Assembly (NCBI RefSeq): GCF_014898055.3
Contig: NW_023604861.1
Span: 102,364,083-102,428,082, forward strand
Reading direction: 5' to 3'
DNA length: 64,000 nucleotides
Source: Talpa occidentalis
Lineage: Eukaryota; Chordata; Mammalia; Eulipotyphla; Talpidae
A program made the translations under genes and the position numbers. This document shows positions 11,556 to 23,944 of the stretch, one piece after another (the stretch's first letter is position 1; every line of letters starts with the position of its first letter). The notes under the pieces are model-generated. The model was not told the DNA's origin and made no database searches. It was given only the letters and a program-made list of their open reading frames with translations.

Positions 11556-12875
11556 CCTCTGAGTTGGTTGGCTATGGCAGGAGAGAGGAATTTTTCCTGC
11601 CTCTGCTGAGGCTGCTGTCCTTTTCCTACTAGCTGTCATTGCTTTTCCATTTTCCCCTGAATTGGCCATCAGTTCTTTTGGATGCTTTCCACCTACTGCT
11701 GGCTAGTTGGTGGTGGGAGAGGACATTGGTTGGTTTCTCCAGGGTTGTGAGAGGGTGGTCTCATCTTACACACTGCCTTGGGTTATCATATTTATCATGT
11801 TAGTATCCCCAACGCCTTTGTCCGTCTTGGTTGAAGAATTTTCAACATTGTAGACTAGCTTCCCTTAGGTTGTCTTTCATTAAAAGGAAAATGAGACCTT
11901 TCTGAGCCCTTTCTTATAAAACTCTAGCCAAATTTCACAACTCTTTCCCAAATATAACCTAATAAAATCACCCCAACTCTGGAGGGAGCAGTGATTGAGA
12001 CAGCGAAAGGCTACCCAGTCCTGTTCAGAGTTGCCACCTCAGTGGCTTTGCCAAGGTTTTCACCCCGGTCCTTGGTTCCAGCCATCTCCACCATCAACCA
12101 CTGTGCGTTCATGAGCCTCATTCTCTTCCAAGAACTTCAACGTATGTTCACTCCATTTTCCAAATATGACTGAAGCTGTGCCTGTATGAACACAGGATGA
12201 GAATTTGTTTTGACAGCAAGGGTTTTTTGCCCTTTAACTAAGTGGGACAATGAGTGCATGTTGCCAGGAAATGGTCTCAATGAATGGCAGAGTTTCTTCT
12301 CAGGGTGATAATGGATAGGCAGGGTATCTTTGGCTCACAAAAATAGCATAAATGACTTTTCTGGAAGTCATTTTAAGGAAAACTATAATCATAAAATGCG
12401 AAAGTACAGAGAAGTATAGTTTAGAGTTTCCAGCTGATTGCTCATTATTTTATCAGCTTGCCGTTTTATTATCTAGAAAATGGAAATTCACTGCAAAGTC
12501 AGAGCTTTCTCTATGTTTTCCCTTATTTTAGATCACTAGATGTTGTCATTATCTTGAAAGTTAGTCTTGGTTTCTAGGCTTCCTGTCTAGATTTGCCTAA
12601 TGCCTGTTCTTCCACTGGCCATGTTTTAAACTCCTTAAGTTAGATCTAGGCCAGGGCTGAAGTTGGACCTGAGTCCAGGGAAATGGCCTTCAGAGGAGGC
12701 ATTATCAGTGGGATTTCTACTTAGGCGAGTCAAGAATGGACACCATCAGAGTAGGCGAGTTTGAGGTGATTTAAATCAGATTTACTTAACAAAGTTGGGC
12801 GAGTCACTGAAAAACGAGGGGAAAGGAAGAGCTTGTGCTGCAGTCCTTCCTGATCTCTGACCTCTCACCTTTGTG
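11556..12875. other. Anonymous non-coding sequence
   Basis: Nothing recognised on either strand. Confidence 0.4.
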
Positions 12876-13190
12876 TCCAGTGTTGCTCAATAGAAACCCA
12901 GTGGGAGCCACAGTTGGGGTTCACATTTTTCTGGTAACTACAGGAAAAAGAAACAGGTGAAATTAATTTTAATAATATGTGTTATTTAGCTCAATATATC
13001 CAAAACATTACCATTTCAAAGGATAATAAATATAAAAGTGATTAAGAAGGTACTTCATATTCTTTTTCTGTACTACTTCTTTGCAATCTCATGAGAATTT
13101 TACATGTATGGAGCATCTCAGCAACTCTGAGCTGTGTTTTGAGACCCGTGGCCACAGGGCAGGAGGCTGGCACTTTGGACAGCACAGCAA
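12876..13190 (+). repeat. Ancient DNA-transposon fossil with inverted ends
   Basis: The left end 'cagtgttgctcaatagaaa' and right end 'tttggacagcacag' are roughly complementary terminal repeats of the widespread mammalian 'cagtgctgtccaatagaaat' element. The interior 'gaaacaggtgaaattaattt' and 'tcaatatatccaaaacatta' also fits. It is non-autonomous with no ORF. I do not give a family name because I am unsure of it. Confidence 0.7.
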
Positions 13191-13510
13191 CATTCTGATT
13201 TTAAGGCATTATTTGAAGTTGTCATTTCTTTTGGACTGAGAATTGCTATAGTTTTTTTTAAATGAAAACAATTTTCACTTTTAAAATATAAAGTAGTGTA
13301 AAAATTCATAAAATGCTGAAAAAAGAGAAAAGGAAAAATAATCACAATTTCTTAAGATACAGAGATAATCACTAATAGGAATCTTCTAGACTTTTCTAGG
13401 CTTGTACTCATATACACTATGAAAATGGGAAATATTTTTTCACATCAATAAGTACATATCTATCAGAAATAGTATGAATGATATTCCATTGTCAGTGAAT
13501 CAAAATTTTT

Positions 13511-13773
13511 TTAAAAGATTTATTTATTTATGTACACAAGAACTGGGGTACAGGCCAGAGATGCAGGGGGTGAGAGGATTCACCAGAGACAGAGGAGGGA
13601 ACAGAACAGGCGGACTGACTGAAATACACTACTGAGAGCAGCAGCGGGAAAGACAGAGGTCTGCTGTGCCATGTGGATATCTCCCTGGCCAGCCAGGGAT
13701 CGAATTCATGCTGCAGTGGCTGTGGGTAGCTTTATGTGCTGCACTTAACTCCTTGCACCACCAGGGAGGCCTC
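13511..13773 (-). mobile_element. SINE, older subfamily
   Basis: The tail is (T)n followed by 'aaaagatttatttatttatg', and the head is 'ttgcaccaccagggaggcct'. The target duplication GAATCAAAA(A/T) lies at 13497 and 13774. Confidence 0.93.
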
Positions 13774-13841
13774 GAATCAAAAATTAAACAACCAGTCTCT
13801 ACACAAAAATTAGACAACAAACGTAGTGTTCCTAGGTTTTT

Positions 13842-14103
13842 GGTTTTTTTTTAAGATTGATTTATTTATACAAGCACTGGGTACAGTCAGAAGCACAGGA
13901 GAGTGAGAGAATTCACCAGAGCCAGAGGGGAACAGAGCAGGCAGACTGATGAAACACACTGCTGAGGGGTGCAGCGGGCGGCAGGAGAGGTCTGCGCGCC
14001 ATGTGGGACCCTCGCCTGGCGGCCCGGGATCGAACCGGTGCTGCGGAGACTGCAGGCAGCTTCGCAACCCAGTGCTCAATGGCTACGTCACCAGGGAGGC
14101 CCA
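13842..14103 (-). mobile_element. SINE, young subfamily
   Basis: The 3' part reads 'acaagcactgggtacagtcagaa' on the plus strand, the mark of the young subfamily. The B box appears as 'gggatcgaacc'. The target duplication TGTT(C/T)CTAGGTTTT lies on both sides, at 13827 and 14104. Confidence 0.94.
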
Positions 14104-14242
14104 TGTTTCTAGGTTTTAAGTATCAACAATGTCACAATAAACAACCTTACCTTTTCTGACACCCACCTGATTATTTCCTAGTGGTCAGTTCTCAGAAATG
14201 AGGCTTCCTGAGCCCAAGGGAGATGTGGTTCAAGGGCTTTAA

Positions 14243-14813
<571 letters not shown>

Positions 14814-14827
14814 AAAATACTCTCAGG

Positions 14828-15625
14828 ATTAACCCTTGGACAACATGGATTGAACTGTGCAGGTTCATATACATGTGGATATTTTTCAATAAATATAGCG
14901 GGGTTGGAAAAAACTCTCATGTGAATGGCAGAGCCGAGAACTATTGAAAATTGAAGCTAACGCTGGGTATTTCATGAATGCGTATAGTATATGTAGACAA
15001 GACTGTTATTCACTACCTTAAAATATGCATGTATCAACTACAAAAAATTAAAATTATCAAAATGCTTACATACAAACATAGCCATTCATAGTAGAGAGAA
15101 ATGTAAACAAATGTAAAGAGGTAGTTTTAAAATTAGCCGATTAAAATTAGCTAGTGTGCTCTGTCACTGCAATAATTTCACAGCCACCTCCTTTTGCTAT
15201 TGAGGTGAGCTCACATGTTACGAGTATCAGCTTAAAATTCTGTGATGTTAATCTTCTCCCTGTGAAATTCTCTTCACTTAAAAAAAAATATGCTTGGTGG
15301 GCCTCCTGGTGGTGCAAGGGGTTAAGCACCGCACTGTGAAGCAATCACAGCCTTTGCAGCACGAGTTCCATCCCCAGCCATCTAGGGAGAAATCCACATG
15401 GCAAGGCAGACCTCGCTGCTTCCCTCAGCAATGTATTTCAGTCAGTCTGCCTGTTCTGCTCCCCACTCTGTTTCTGGTGGATCCTCTCACCCCCCCACAT
15501 CTCTGGCCTGTACCCCGGCTTTTGTATACATAAATAAATAAATCTTAAAAAAAAATGCTTGGATTTTCAACTGCAGGGTGGGGGATGTCAGTACCCTAAC
15601 CCCCATGTTCAAAGGTCAGTGGCCA
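14828..15625 (+). repeat. Ancient DNA-transposon fossil split by a SINE
   Basis: The left end 'ttaacccttggacaacatgg' and right end 'ccccatgttcaaaggtca' are inverted repeats of the common mammalian 'tgacccttgaacaacacgg' element. The interior follows the known order, including 'ttcaataaatatagcggggt', 'tttcatgaatgcgtatagta' and 'cacagccacctccttttgct'. A SINE at 15298-15554 interrupts it 60-70 bp from the right end. It is probably TcMar/Tigger-like, but I am unsure of the subfamily. Confidence 0.75.
15298..15554 (+). mobile_element. SINE inside a DNA-transposon fossil
   Basis: The head is GGGCCTCCTGGTGGTGCAAG with an intact A-box region. The tail is 'tatacataaataaataaatc' plus A9. ATGCTTGG occurs directly before (15290-15297) and after (15555-15562) as the target duplication. 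Confidence 0.94.
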
Positions 15626-15639
15626 GCTGTATGTATTCC

Positions 15640-16335
15640 TGAGTCCAGCAGCAGCAGTGCTGCAGGTGCTGGCCCTCCATGTGCTGGACACTGCTAAGAA
15701 GGCATTTTTCTACTAGGGAAATTTAAGGCCAATGAACCCTAAGCCCAGGAATTGGGATTTGCTCAGAAAGTGCTTTCTGGAATGCACTATTTCCACCCCC
15801 AATTGCTGATATTTACTTCCTCACATCAAAAGGGGAGATGGAATTTGTCTGGTATTTGGAATCAGCTATTTAATGGCTATGGCTATGATGCCATTTGGTG
15901 TTGCCAAGCCTTGGAGAACTCCCAGTCTGTGAGCTTAGAACTAGGTTCCCCTTGATGGAGGGGGCCTTTCGCCTAAGAGCCTGGGAACATGGCTCTGAGG
16001 GGACACAGGTGCTGAGTGGTCTGTGGGTCTTGCTGTCCCAGAATAAGTCAGGATATGGCAGGTGGATCATTATTCATCAGCTTTCCCAATTCTTAGCCAC
16101 AGAGACACAGCTAAGTAATGAATTCTTACTTGACCAGAAACCTTCAAACCCTTGAGTCATAGTAGCAGATGATTGATTTTAAAAGAAATATTAATTTGAA
16201 AATTATTCTTGGCAGCAATTTTTTTACCAAACATTAACCAAAGGTGGCTGACTGCAGTGTTCGTGAGAAGGTATTTGAGATACTGGGGATGACAGAGCTC
16301 ACTGTGGTCTCCGCAATACCCTTGGCTCTGAGATA
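15640..16335. other. Anonymous non-coding sequence
   Basis: No gene or repeat family recognised. Confidence 0.4.
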
Positions 16336-16339
16336 TGTT

Positions 16340-17226
16340 TTCTTTTTCTTTTTCTTTTTTTTTTTTGAATGTATTTTTTTAATTTCATTTTTAAAAAATT
16401 TTTTTACATCATTGTTCATTTTTAAACAATATTTGCTTCCCCCACCCCCTCAGGTGTAATCCCCATTGAGTTTCCTTCACCAATGCACCTGTGCACCATC
16501 ACCTCAGTCCCCTGTGCTCCTCCCTCCCGCCCTCTGATCCCTCTTCCTCCTCCCCTGCAGGATGTCTCTGATTTATAATTGTCCTTTTTTTCTTTGTTGT
16601 GTTTTGTACTGTTATTATTTTTTTACACTGATGTCTTATTGGGTTCCCCTATATTCCTGCTGTAAGTGAAACCATCCGATATTTTTCTTTTTCCTTCTAG
16701 CTTATTTCACTGAGCATCATTCCTTCTAGTTCCATCCACATTGCTGCAAATGGCATGAGTTTATCTTTTTTGATTGCTGAATAATATTCCATTGTGTATA
16801 TATGCCACATCTTCTTGATCCAGTCATCTATTTTTGGGCATTTGGGTTGTTTCCAGGTTTTACCTATTGTAAATAGTGCTGCTATAAGCGTAGGGGTGCA
16901 GGTGGTCTTTTGAATCAATGTGTTTGTGTCCTTTGGGTAGATCCCTAGGAGTGGAATTGCTAGGTTGTATGGTAGCTCCATTTTTAGTAGACTGAGGAAC
17001 TTCCAGACAGCTTTCCACAGTAGTTGGACCAGTGTGCACTCCCACCAGCAGTGCAGGAGAGTTCCTTTTTCACCAAATCCTTGCCAACATTTGTTGTTGC
17101 TTGTTTTTTTGATATGTGCCATTCTCACTGGTGTAAGGTGGTATCTCAGTATGGTTTTGATTTGCATTTCCCTGATGATAAGGGATGTTGAATATTTTTT
17201 CATATGCCTGTTGGCCGTTTGCATTT
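16340..17226 (-). mobile_element. 5'-truncated L1 with ORF2 C-terminus and long 3'UTR
   Basis: From the high-coordinate end it holds the last 175 codons or so of ORF2 (frame 17224 to 16697). The cysteine-rich knuckle region ([20 protein letters not shown]) and the [14 protein letters not shown] box are both visible, and this part of the frame has no stop. Then follow a 3'UTR of about 350 bp with a G-rich/C-rich tract and an A-rich tail (T-rich at 16340-16366 on the plus strand). Its 3'UTR differs from that of the L1 at 50433 but matches the fragment at 1264. One knuckle cysteine is replaced by F (GFGEKG, against GCGEKG in the 51 kb copy). Confidence 0.93.
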
Positions 17227-17554
17227 TTCTCTGCTTCTACAACCTCTTCCTCCACCTCAGTTCATCATAGCATATACACATATATCAGATATATTTAACT
17301 TATTTTATAGAGATAAAACTGGCGTACAGAACTGTTTATATTTTGGGAGGTATAGTTTCTCACTTCTAATGTATGCTACCACTTTATGCTGCTACCAAAG
17401 CATCAGTAACCCTCCACCCTAGTCCATTGGTCCCACCCCTTCATTTGCTCCCCATTTCTCACTTTCTGTTCTTTATCTGGCAATAGTTTGAGCTTCAAAA
17501 TTGTCCTGCACCTCCAGTCTTTCACCTTCTTCCTGGTGCTTTCCAGAATTTGTG

Positions 17555-17792
17555 AGACTAGGGAGATCACATGGGAATGTGGTGGCTAATTAAATACCAG
17601 GCTGGCTGGTGTCCAGAGCCCAACTCAGCCTCTCACTTGCTATGTGACAATCAATGGACAGCAGCTATGGTCAGTTTCCATACCCTGAGCTGTGAACTAG
17701 GATGGTAGCATCAATCTTGTGAGGCTGTTGGGGATTAAATTAAATGAGGTGATATATGCTGAGTGTCCATCACAGTGTAAGTGCTCCTTCAA
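17555..17792 (+). repeat. MIR fossil
   Basis: A nearly full MIR pattern: 'agcccaactcagcctctcac', 'ttgctatgtgacaatc', 'cagtttccataccctgag', 'gaggctgttggggattaaat' and 'atgaggtgatatatgctgag'. Confidence 0.8.
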
Positions 17793-19775
17793 TTGTAGTT
17801 GATGAGCTGGCACTGATGACAATTTCCAAATCGAAGTGTCTACAAGCTGAAGTTCTGGGAATTTTCAGATTATAGTGATTTCTTGGTTTGCTGGTTGATT
17901 TCCCAGATTTTTGGGGAATTCTTCCCCTACAGTCTCCCCATATCCTGTCTAGCCTGATGCCCCCTCTAGGTGTGGCACCTCTCACAGCCAACACGGATGT
18001 GTGCTATCCAGACCCCAGCCTCATTTGCAATAACCTCAGTTGCTTGTTCTGACCTATGGTAGATTTTACTTGTAAGCAGGTCAGGGAAGGTGTTTGAGGG
18101 CAGGCCCAGTGGCTAGGACTCTGCAGCCTGGATAAAATAGATCTGCAAAATTATTTACTTTTTAGAGCAATATATATATATATATTATATATATACTTTC
18201 CCCAGTATATAAATATATAACATTATTTATATACTTTTAGAGTGAAAAAGGACTTTGCCCACCTGTTTCTGGATCAGGAGGAGCAGGTCATGCCCTGTGA
18301 TGGGTGGAAAATTGAAAATGTTACACTACTTGCAGAGCAGGGACCATGTGGTACAATTGGGGGTGGCAAAATGAACTTTGCCAAGGATCTAGAAGCTGGA
18401 GAGAGAGTGTCCTAGTGACCTATGCTCAAATCAATGGCAATGTCCTGCACCTTCAGAGGTTGTCCTTAGGGTAAACAAACTCCAAAGAGTCTCACAGCTC
18501 CTTCTGGGTTCACCTCGGGTAAGACCCACCTTACTTGCTTAGCCTCTGAACTTCCTCTTTCTCTTGTAAACTTGGTCTAGATGGTAAGTGCCTAATTCTT
18601 AGCCTTTCCTTGTCTTTTTTCCTATAGTCAGACTATGAACAAAAATAATGAACTCACACTTTCATATGGTTTATATTGAACTATTTTATCCCTGCAACAA
18701 ACACCCCATGGGAAAGCTAGGATAATTCTTACTATATGCATTTAATGGAGGATTAAATAGTATAAGAGGCCAAGATTATACTATTAACTACCAACTCCTG
18801 CCCAGTTTTGTCTTATTTTACTAAGAGTTCCACCTTGGGGTGTGCTGAGATTTTACTGGCTGGTACAATTTATAGATGGTCATTGTAGAGAGATATTATC
18901 AGTGAATGCTGTTGCTGGAATTTTAGACAACATGAGGTGGTCATGATAGATAGATTTGGGGGCAATTTTTCTGGATCTCTTCAGTTCATAGGACTGCTGC
19001 GAGATAACAGAAATACACTGTGGTCTCTGCCCCTGTTTCTGCCATAGAGCTCCTGAATCCCTGTTATTTCCTAAATGACAAGATCACTAGCAGTATCTTT
19101 TGTTCTACTGAGGCACTCTAGGTGGACTCCTAGTTGGAGGCTGGCTACCAGAAAGATCACGTCATGGTTATAAGCTTGGAATTTTCATCCCCTTATCTAG
19201 AGTGGGGAGAGTATAAATAGAGTTAATGATTCATCGTTCCCATGTGAGAAAGTCTTCATAAAATTTCAATAGTAGAGAGAACAGAATGAGCTTCCCTTCC
19301 CACCAGGAGGGTGATGGGGACAGAAGCCCTATGCATAGGACCCTCCCAGGCTGAGCCTTAGTGTCCAAGTGAAAAAGAATTTCCTCTAATTTGGTGAGAT
19401 ATCCGATACATGCTTATTAGTAACATCACTAAATACCCTTCATGATCATCAGGGTTTAGGGTTTTAGAGGTTAAGCCCATTTAGCTCAATTTTAGGTAGG
19501 CAGCACATGTCCTGTCCACTGGCTCTATGTTCTGCAGCCGAAGATGAAAACAGAATGCCTAGTACATATTGAAGACTTGGTCGGTGGGTGAATGATGAAA
19601 TGGGAATGGAATTTGATTAAAAAAAAATAGGCCTGCTTGTGTTTGTGTTAACTCTTACAAGTGGAGCTAATTTGGGCCTTGAACTAGCACTACAGTGTAT
19701 CTTTGCTGATTAATGGAAGAGAAACTTATGTACATGTATATTAATGTTGCACCAGTGTTAAATATTTCTGAAAAG
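17793..19775. other. Anonymous sequence with an AT microsatellite
   Basis: An (AT)n tract lies at 18170-18235. A weak antisense MIR-like stretch may be present near 18660-18780. No genes recognised. Confidence 0.45.
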
Positions 19776-19792
19776 ATACATGAAAACATTTT

Positions 19793-20095
19793 TTTTTTTT
19801 TTTAGAAAGTTTCTTTTTTTTTTTTTTTGGTTTAATTTATTTATTTATACAAGCACGGGGTACAGTCAGAAACGCGGGAGGGTGAGAGGATTCACCAGAG
19901 CCAGAGCGGGGAGCAGAGCAGGCAGAAGGACCAAAGGACACTGCTGAGGGGAGCAGCGGGCGGCAGGAGAGGTCTGCGCGCCATGTGGGACCCTCCTCCG
20001 GTGGCCGGGGAGCAGCCGGGGATCGAACCGGTGCCCCAGAGACCGCGGGCAGCTTCGCAACCCAGCGCTCAACCGCTGCGCCACCGGGGAGGCCC
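19793..20095 (-). mobile_element. SINE, young subfamily
   Basis: This is a well preserved copy with the 'cacggggtacagtcagaa' 3' part, a duplicated 'ccggtggccggggagcagccg' middle and the head 'gcgccaccggggaggccc'. The target duplication ACATGAAAACATTTT lies at about 19778 and 20096. The tail is compound: T15, then 'agaaagtttc', then T16. Confidence 0.93.
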
Positions 20096-20109
20096 ACATG
20101 AAAACATTT

Positions 20110-21060
20110 TAAGTGATTGTTTTTGAGGAGGAGAACAGTGCTCTGGAATAGGAATGATACTATTTCCCAAAGCATCATTTTACCAAAATCACACGTTCCT
20201 CTTCCATTTAGATACTTGGATTAGCCTAGCTATATGACAAATAACTCTGTGATCTTATCACTTCACATCACTGGTTGCATGTTTCTTGTTTGAAAAGTAA
20301 AGGACTTGCCTTAGTGACCTTTTGACACCTATTCTAGCTCCTTCTAAAGATTAATTTTAAGACTAAAGCACCCCAGGAAGTTGGTGGTATCTAAAACAAT
20401 TTTCCAGCTAAGGTATTGAAGTTGGCTATGATGACTGTCCAACGCTTTGTAACTTCAATCCTTGTTCCATGGAGAGTCAGGACAATGGAAATGTCGAAGG
20501 TCAACCACACATGCCTCCTGCCCCCTTATGTGACAAGAGGGAGAGTGCACCATTTCCAGTAGATGCACTAGCTGCAATGGATCTTCCTGTTTGTGTGGCT
20601 GGGTGGAACTGTTTATATTCCTTTAAGTCAAGGCAAAAAATGGGCTTCAGGCCAAAAGCTGCTGGAAACTGCTAGACTATTTGATCAGGATTTATGAAGT
20701 CTTCTGGGATCTCCTATCAAAGGGCCTTGCTTTCAGTAGCTCTCCTCTTAGTGGCCATCGATTCCAACCGGTACTCTAAAAGCCCCTTTTAAGCAACAAC
20801 ATGTTGGCTGGCATTTTTTCAAGAAACATTTTTGAAGTAGAAATATGCACGTTTTACCAATACCGTGGCGCTTGAATAGATTATCACTTCTTCCCTCAGT
20901 GACAGGTTTCAACATGCTGGAAGTTATTGTTAATGTCCATTTTGGGCAAACTGATGAAACTAGGTCCATTTTGAAAGTGCTGTGTCTAACCCTGGCCACC
21001 TGTGTGCTCACTAGGGCCAAGTTGGGTCTTCCCAGGAGTATGACTTCAAAAACTGCAGGA
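20110..21060. other. Anonymous non-coding sequence
   Basis: Nothing recognised. Short overlapping open frames at 20748-21090 have no motif. Confidence 0.4.
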
Positions 21061-21062
21061 TG

Positions 21063-21336
21063 GGGCCTCCCTGGTGGCGCAAGGGGCTAAGCACCACACT
21101 ATGAAGCAATCTGCAGCCTCTGAAGCACAAGTTCTATCCCCAGCTGGCCAGAGAGCAACCCACATGGCGCAGCAGACCTCTCCTGACTCCCCCGCTGCTC
21201 CCTTCAGCAGTGTATTTCATTCAGTCTGCCTGTTCTGTTTCCCACTCTGTCTCTGGTGAATCCTCTCACCCCCCCACATCTCTGGCCTGTACCCCAGCTC
21301 TTGTTTGCATAAATAAATAAATCTTAAAAAAAAAAT
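21063..21336 (+). mobile_element. SINE, older subfamily
   Basis: Complete head (GGGGCCTCCCTGGTGGCGCA), B box, 'cacatctctggcctgtaccc' and 'tgcataaataaataaatctt' plus A10. I did not find a convincing target duplication. Confidence 0.93.
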
Positions 21337-21369
21337 AAAATCTGGTTCCTGAACCCACACTGCCCAGGC

Positions 21370-21575
21370 TATCTCAGCTGTTCTAACATTGGTGACACTA
21401 GAGAACTTTCCTTAACTTTCTTTGTTCTGCTTACTCATCAGTTAAGTTGGTATGATTTCATTGAATAATTTCAAGGGTTGGCATAATGATAAAATGAGAT
21501 AGTTAGTGTTAAACATCTAGAACAATGCCTGGTACATGGTAAGCTCCGGGAGTGTGAGTGCCACCATCATCTCTA
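21370..21575 (+). repeat. MIR fossil
   Basis: Diverged sense MIR: 'cttactcatcagttaagttg', 'ataatgataaaatgagatag' and 'acaatgcctggtacatggta'. Confidence 0.6.
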
Positions 21576-21580
21576 TTAGG

Positions 21581-21786
21581 GTGGACAAACTTTTTCTGCA
21601 AAGGGTCAGAAGATAAATATTTCAGATTCTGCTTGGCACACATCTGTAGCCTAATTACTCAATTCTGCCATTATAGCACAAAGGCAGCCATAGGTAATAT
21701 GTAAACAGTGGGCATAGTTGTGTTCCAGTAAAACTATTTAAAAAATGACATTGTGTCTCCTTGGCTGTGATCTACTGACCCCTCAT
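21581..21786 (+). repeat. hAT-like non-autonomous DNA element fossil
   Basis: It starts 'agggtggacaaactttttct' and ends 'gatctactgacccctc', consistent with the 'caggggtcggcaaacttt' terminal inverted repeat. Internal 'cctaattactcaattctgcc' and 'aggcagccataggtaatatg' fit this widespread mammalian element. Part of the same family appears inside the SINE insertion at 58.8 kb. Confidence 0.7.
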
Positions 21787-21789
21787 CTG

Positions 21790-22975
21790 TATAATCCCTT
21801 TGATACTGGGAAACTGGGTGGCATTACTGAACAAAGACCTTGGGGTTAAGTAAGAGACTGTTTAGTCTTTCCTTTTAACATAACTGTTTTACCCTTTGGG
21901 AGGATGGAGTGAGCAGAGAGGAAGACCAAGCTACTCATTTTCATAATCTGAAGTTGGCAGAACTTGAGTCCATTGCCCCTTTATTACCTTCCTACAAACC
22001 CTGGACAACCCAGCGCTTACATGAATGGAGAAGATCTCCTATCCTCGCTTATTTGCTGAGGAGGGACATACATTCTTAACTAAGGTATAGCTGATGGTCA
22101 ATGATGGTTAAGGATCCTGAAGGGTGGATTCTGCATTCAGTGGGATCTTAGTAATCATATGGTCAGATGTTTCCATCTTCTCAACTGCATCCTATTCAGG
22201 GAGAAGCATGGCGACCCCACAGTGACCTTGACCCAGAGCATCTTCCAGAGATGGCATTGGTGACAGGTGGAGTGAGACTGACCTTAGACTGGCAAGAGGT
22301 CCCCTGTACTTTAAAGAAATAAGCAACAAAATACAAAGACTTCATTTCAAATTTCTTTTCAGGCTCATAAGAAGGCTAGCCCCACAACCGAGCAAGAAGC
22401 AATTACGGAAGAAAGTTGCTTGAACTGAACCCGGCCCCTCCCCCCAACCAGAAGAGGTTGTGTGGACAGCACTGAGTCTATGGGGGAAAAGAAATCTCAG
22501 ACTGTCTCAGGAACCAGAGATAGTTGCTGCTTTTGTTTAAAGTTGATTGCCACAATCACCCAAAGTGGATATCTAGGCAGAAACTGGGGCTTCTGAATAG
22601 TTAAATTCCTCCCTCCTCTTTGATGGAAAGTTATGTTTTGGGAAATGCCTAGAAATTCTACATCGGAAAAGCTGAGATGTTGGGGAAGGTGGGGAATCCC
22701 CTTTAGTTTTAGGGTCAGGGAATTCCCTGGCTACTGGTACAGGCCCCAGACACAAAGAAGTGGTAACGGAGACTTAGCATTTCTAGGTATACATTAAATA
22801 ACTTAGCAATATCCAGACATGTTGTATGAGGGTCTCCATTGGTAGTTTTGTTTCAAGTCTCAGAAGTGTTCTGAGTGATCCTGACCAAACTCATGGACAA
22901 CTTGTGTTCCCAAGCCATTATTTTCCTGGTTCATCTTTTGAACGCATCCTTTCCACATATATAATTAACAGTTAA
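21790..22975. other. Anonymous non-coding sequence
   Basis: No gene or repeat recognised. Confidence 0.4.
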
Positions 22976-22979
22976 TTGG

Positions 22980-23940
22980 CTTCCATCAAAGTGATCCTGT
23001 CCTCAGGAGTGGGTTGGCTGTGATTTGATTCAGGTCTCTCATTTGGTTGCAGTCAAGATGTCAGCTAAACTGCTGTTATCTGAAGGCTTGGCTGGGCTGG
23101 ACTTTCCTTTCTCTTAAAAGTGACCTTACCTGCACCAAATGTTACCTAGCTTGTATAGGTCAAAGTAAACCCCAAATTCCCAGAATCCTAGTTCATTACT
23201 ATAACAATGTGCGCATGTATATCTGTATGTATACAACACACACATATAGAGTTTGGTTTTTGGTTTTGTTTTCCCAAATTATCTCCAGTATCTTCTAAGT
23301 ATGAAGAGAACTGAGGTAGTGGATACATGGGTCATTTATTTGCTACTTTCAGCTAATTAATAGAGTTAAATGTTTAGAATGGAGTGAAAAATAACCTTTA
23401 ACCAGCTAAAAGAGATGTTGTTATTAGTTGTCATTGCTGTTTAATAAAGTTTCCCCAGAAGCAGTTGCCTGAACAATGATGCTCACTCACTAGCTCGCAG
23501 TCCTGAGGGCCAGCAGCTCAGGAGTGGTCAGTTGTGATCTGGCTCACATCTCTCATGAGGCTGTGGTCAAGCTGACTTGCTGTTACCTGAAGGCTTGACT
23601 GGGCAGGAGGATCAACTTCCAAGATGACTCATGCCTGGCAAGTTGATACTGCCTGTTGGCAAGGCAAATTAGTGCCTCGCCATGTACAGTCTCCCCATAT
23701 AGCTCCAGTGTCTTCATGCCATGGCCTCTGGCTTCCTCTAGAGTGTGTGGGCCACGCAAAGCTGCAGTGCCTTTTATGATCTTGTCTTAGGAGTCATCAA
23801 TCATAGTTTCTGCAGGTCAATCCTGACTTAATGGTTAATATACAAGGACATGAATATGAAAAGGTGAGAATTACTTGCTGAGGGAAGCTCATCTTGAAGG
23901 CTAGCTACTGCAGGTGTCAGAACATCCCTGTGTAACACGT
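22980..23940 (+). repeat. Two copies of an ancient LTR-like mammalian repeat
   Basis: Two stretches share 'tctctcat...ggt(t/g)g(c/t)(a/g)gtcaag' and 'tgctgttatctgaaggcttg': 22985-23120 and 23465-23940. The second, longer copy continues through 'aggatcaacttccaagatga' and 'atgccatggcctctggcttc' to 'tcttgaaggctagctact'. The pattern is a common old MaLR- or LTR-type repeat. I do not name the subfamily. Confidence 0.55.
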
Positions 23941-23944
23941 GGTT

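Noticed and set aside
19837..20178. 113-codon frame resembling many others in the window
   Set aside because: The shared peptide patterns (SVCLFCSPL, HQRQSGEQNRQTD and similar) come from SINE copies.
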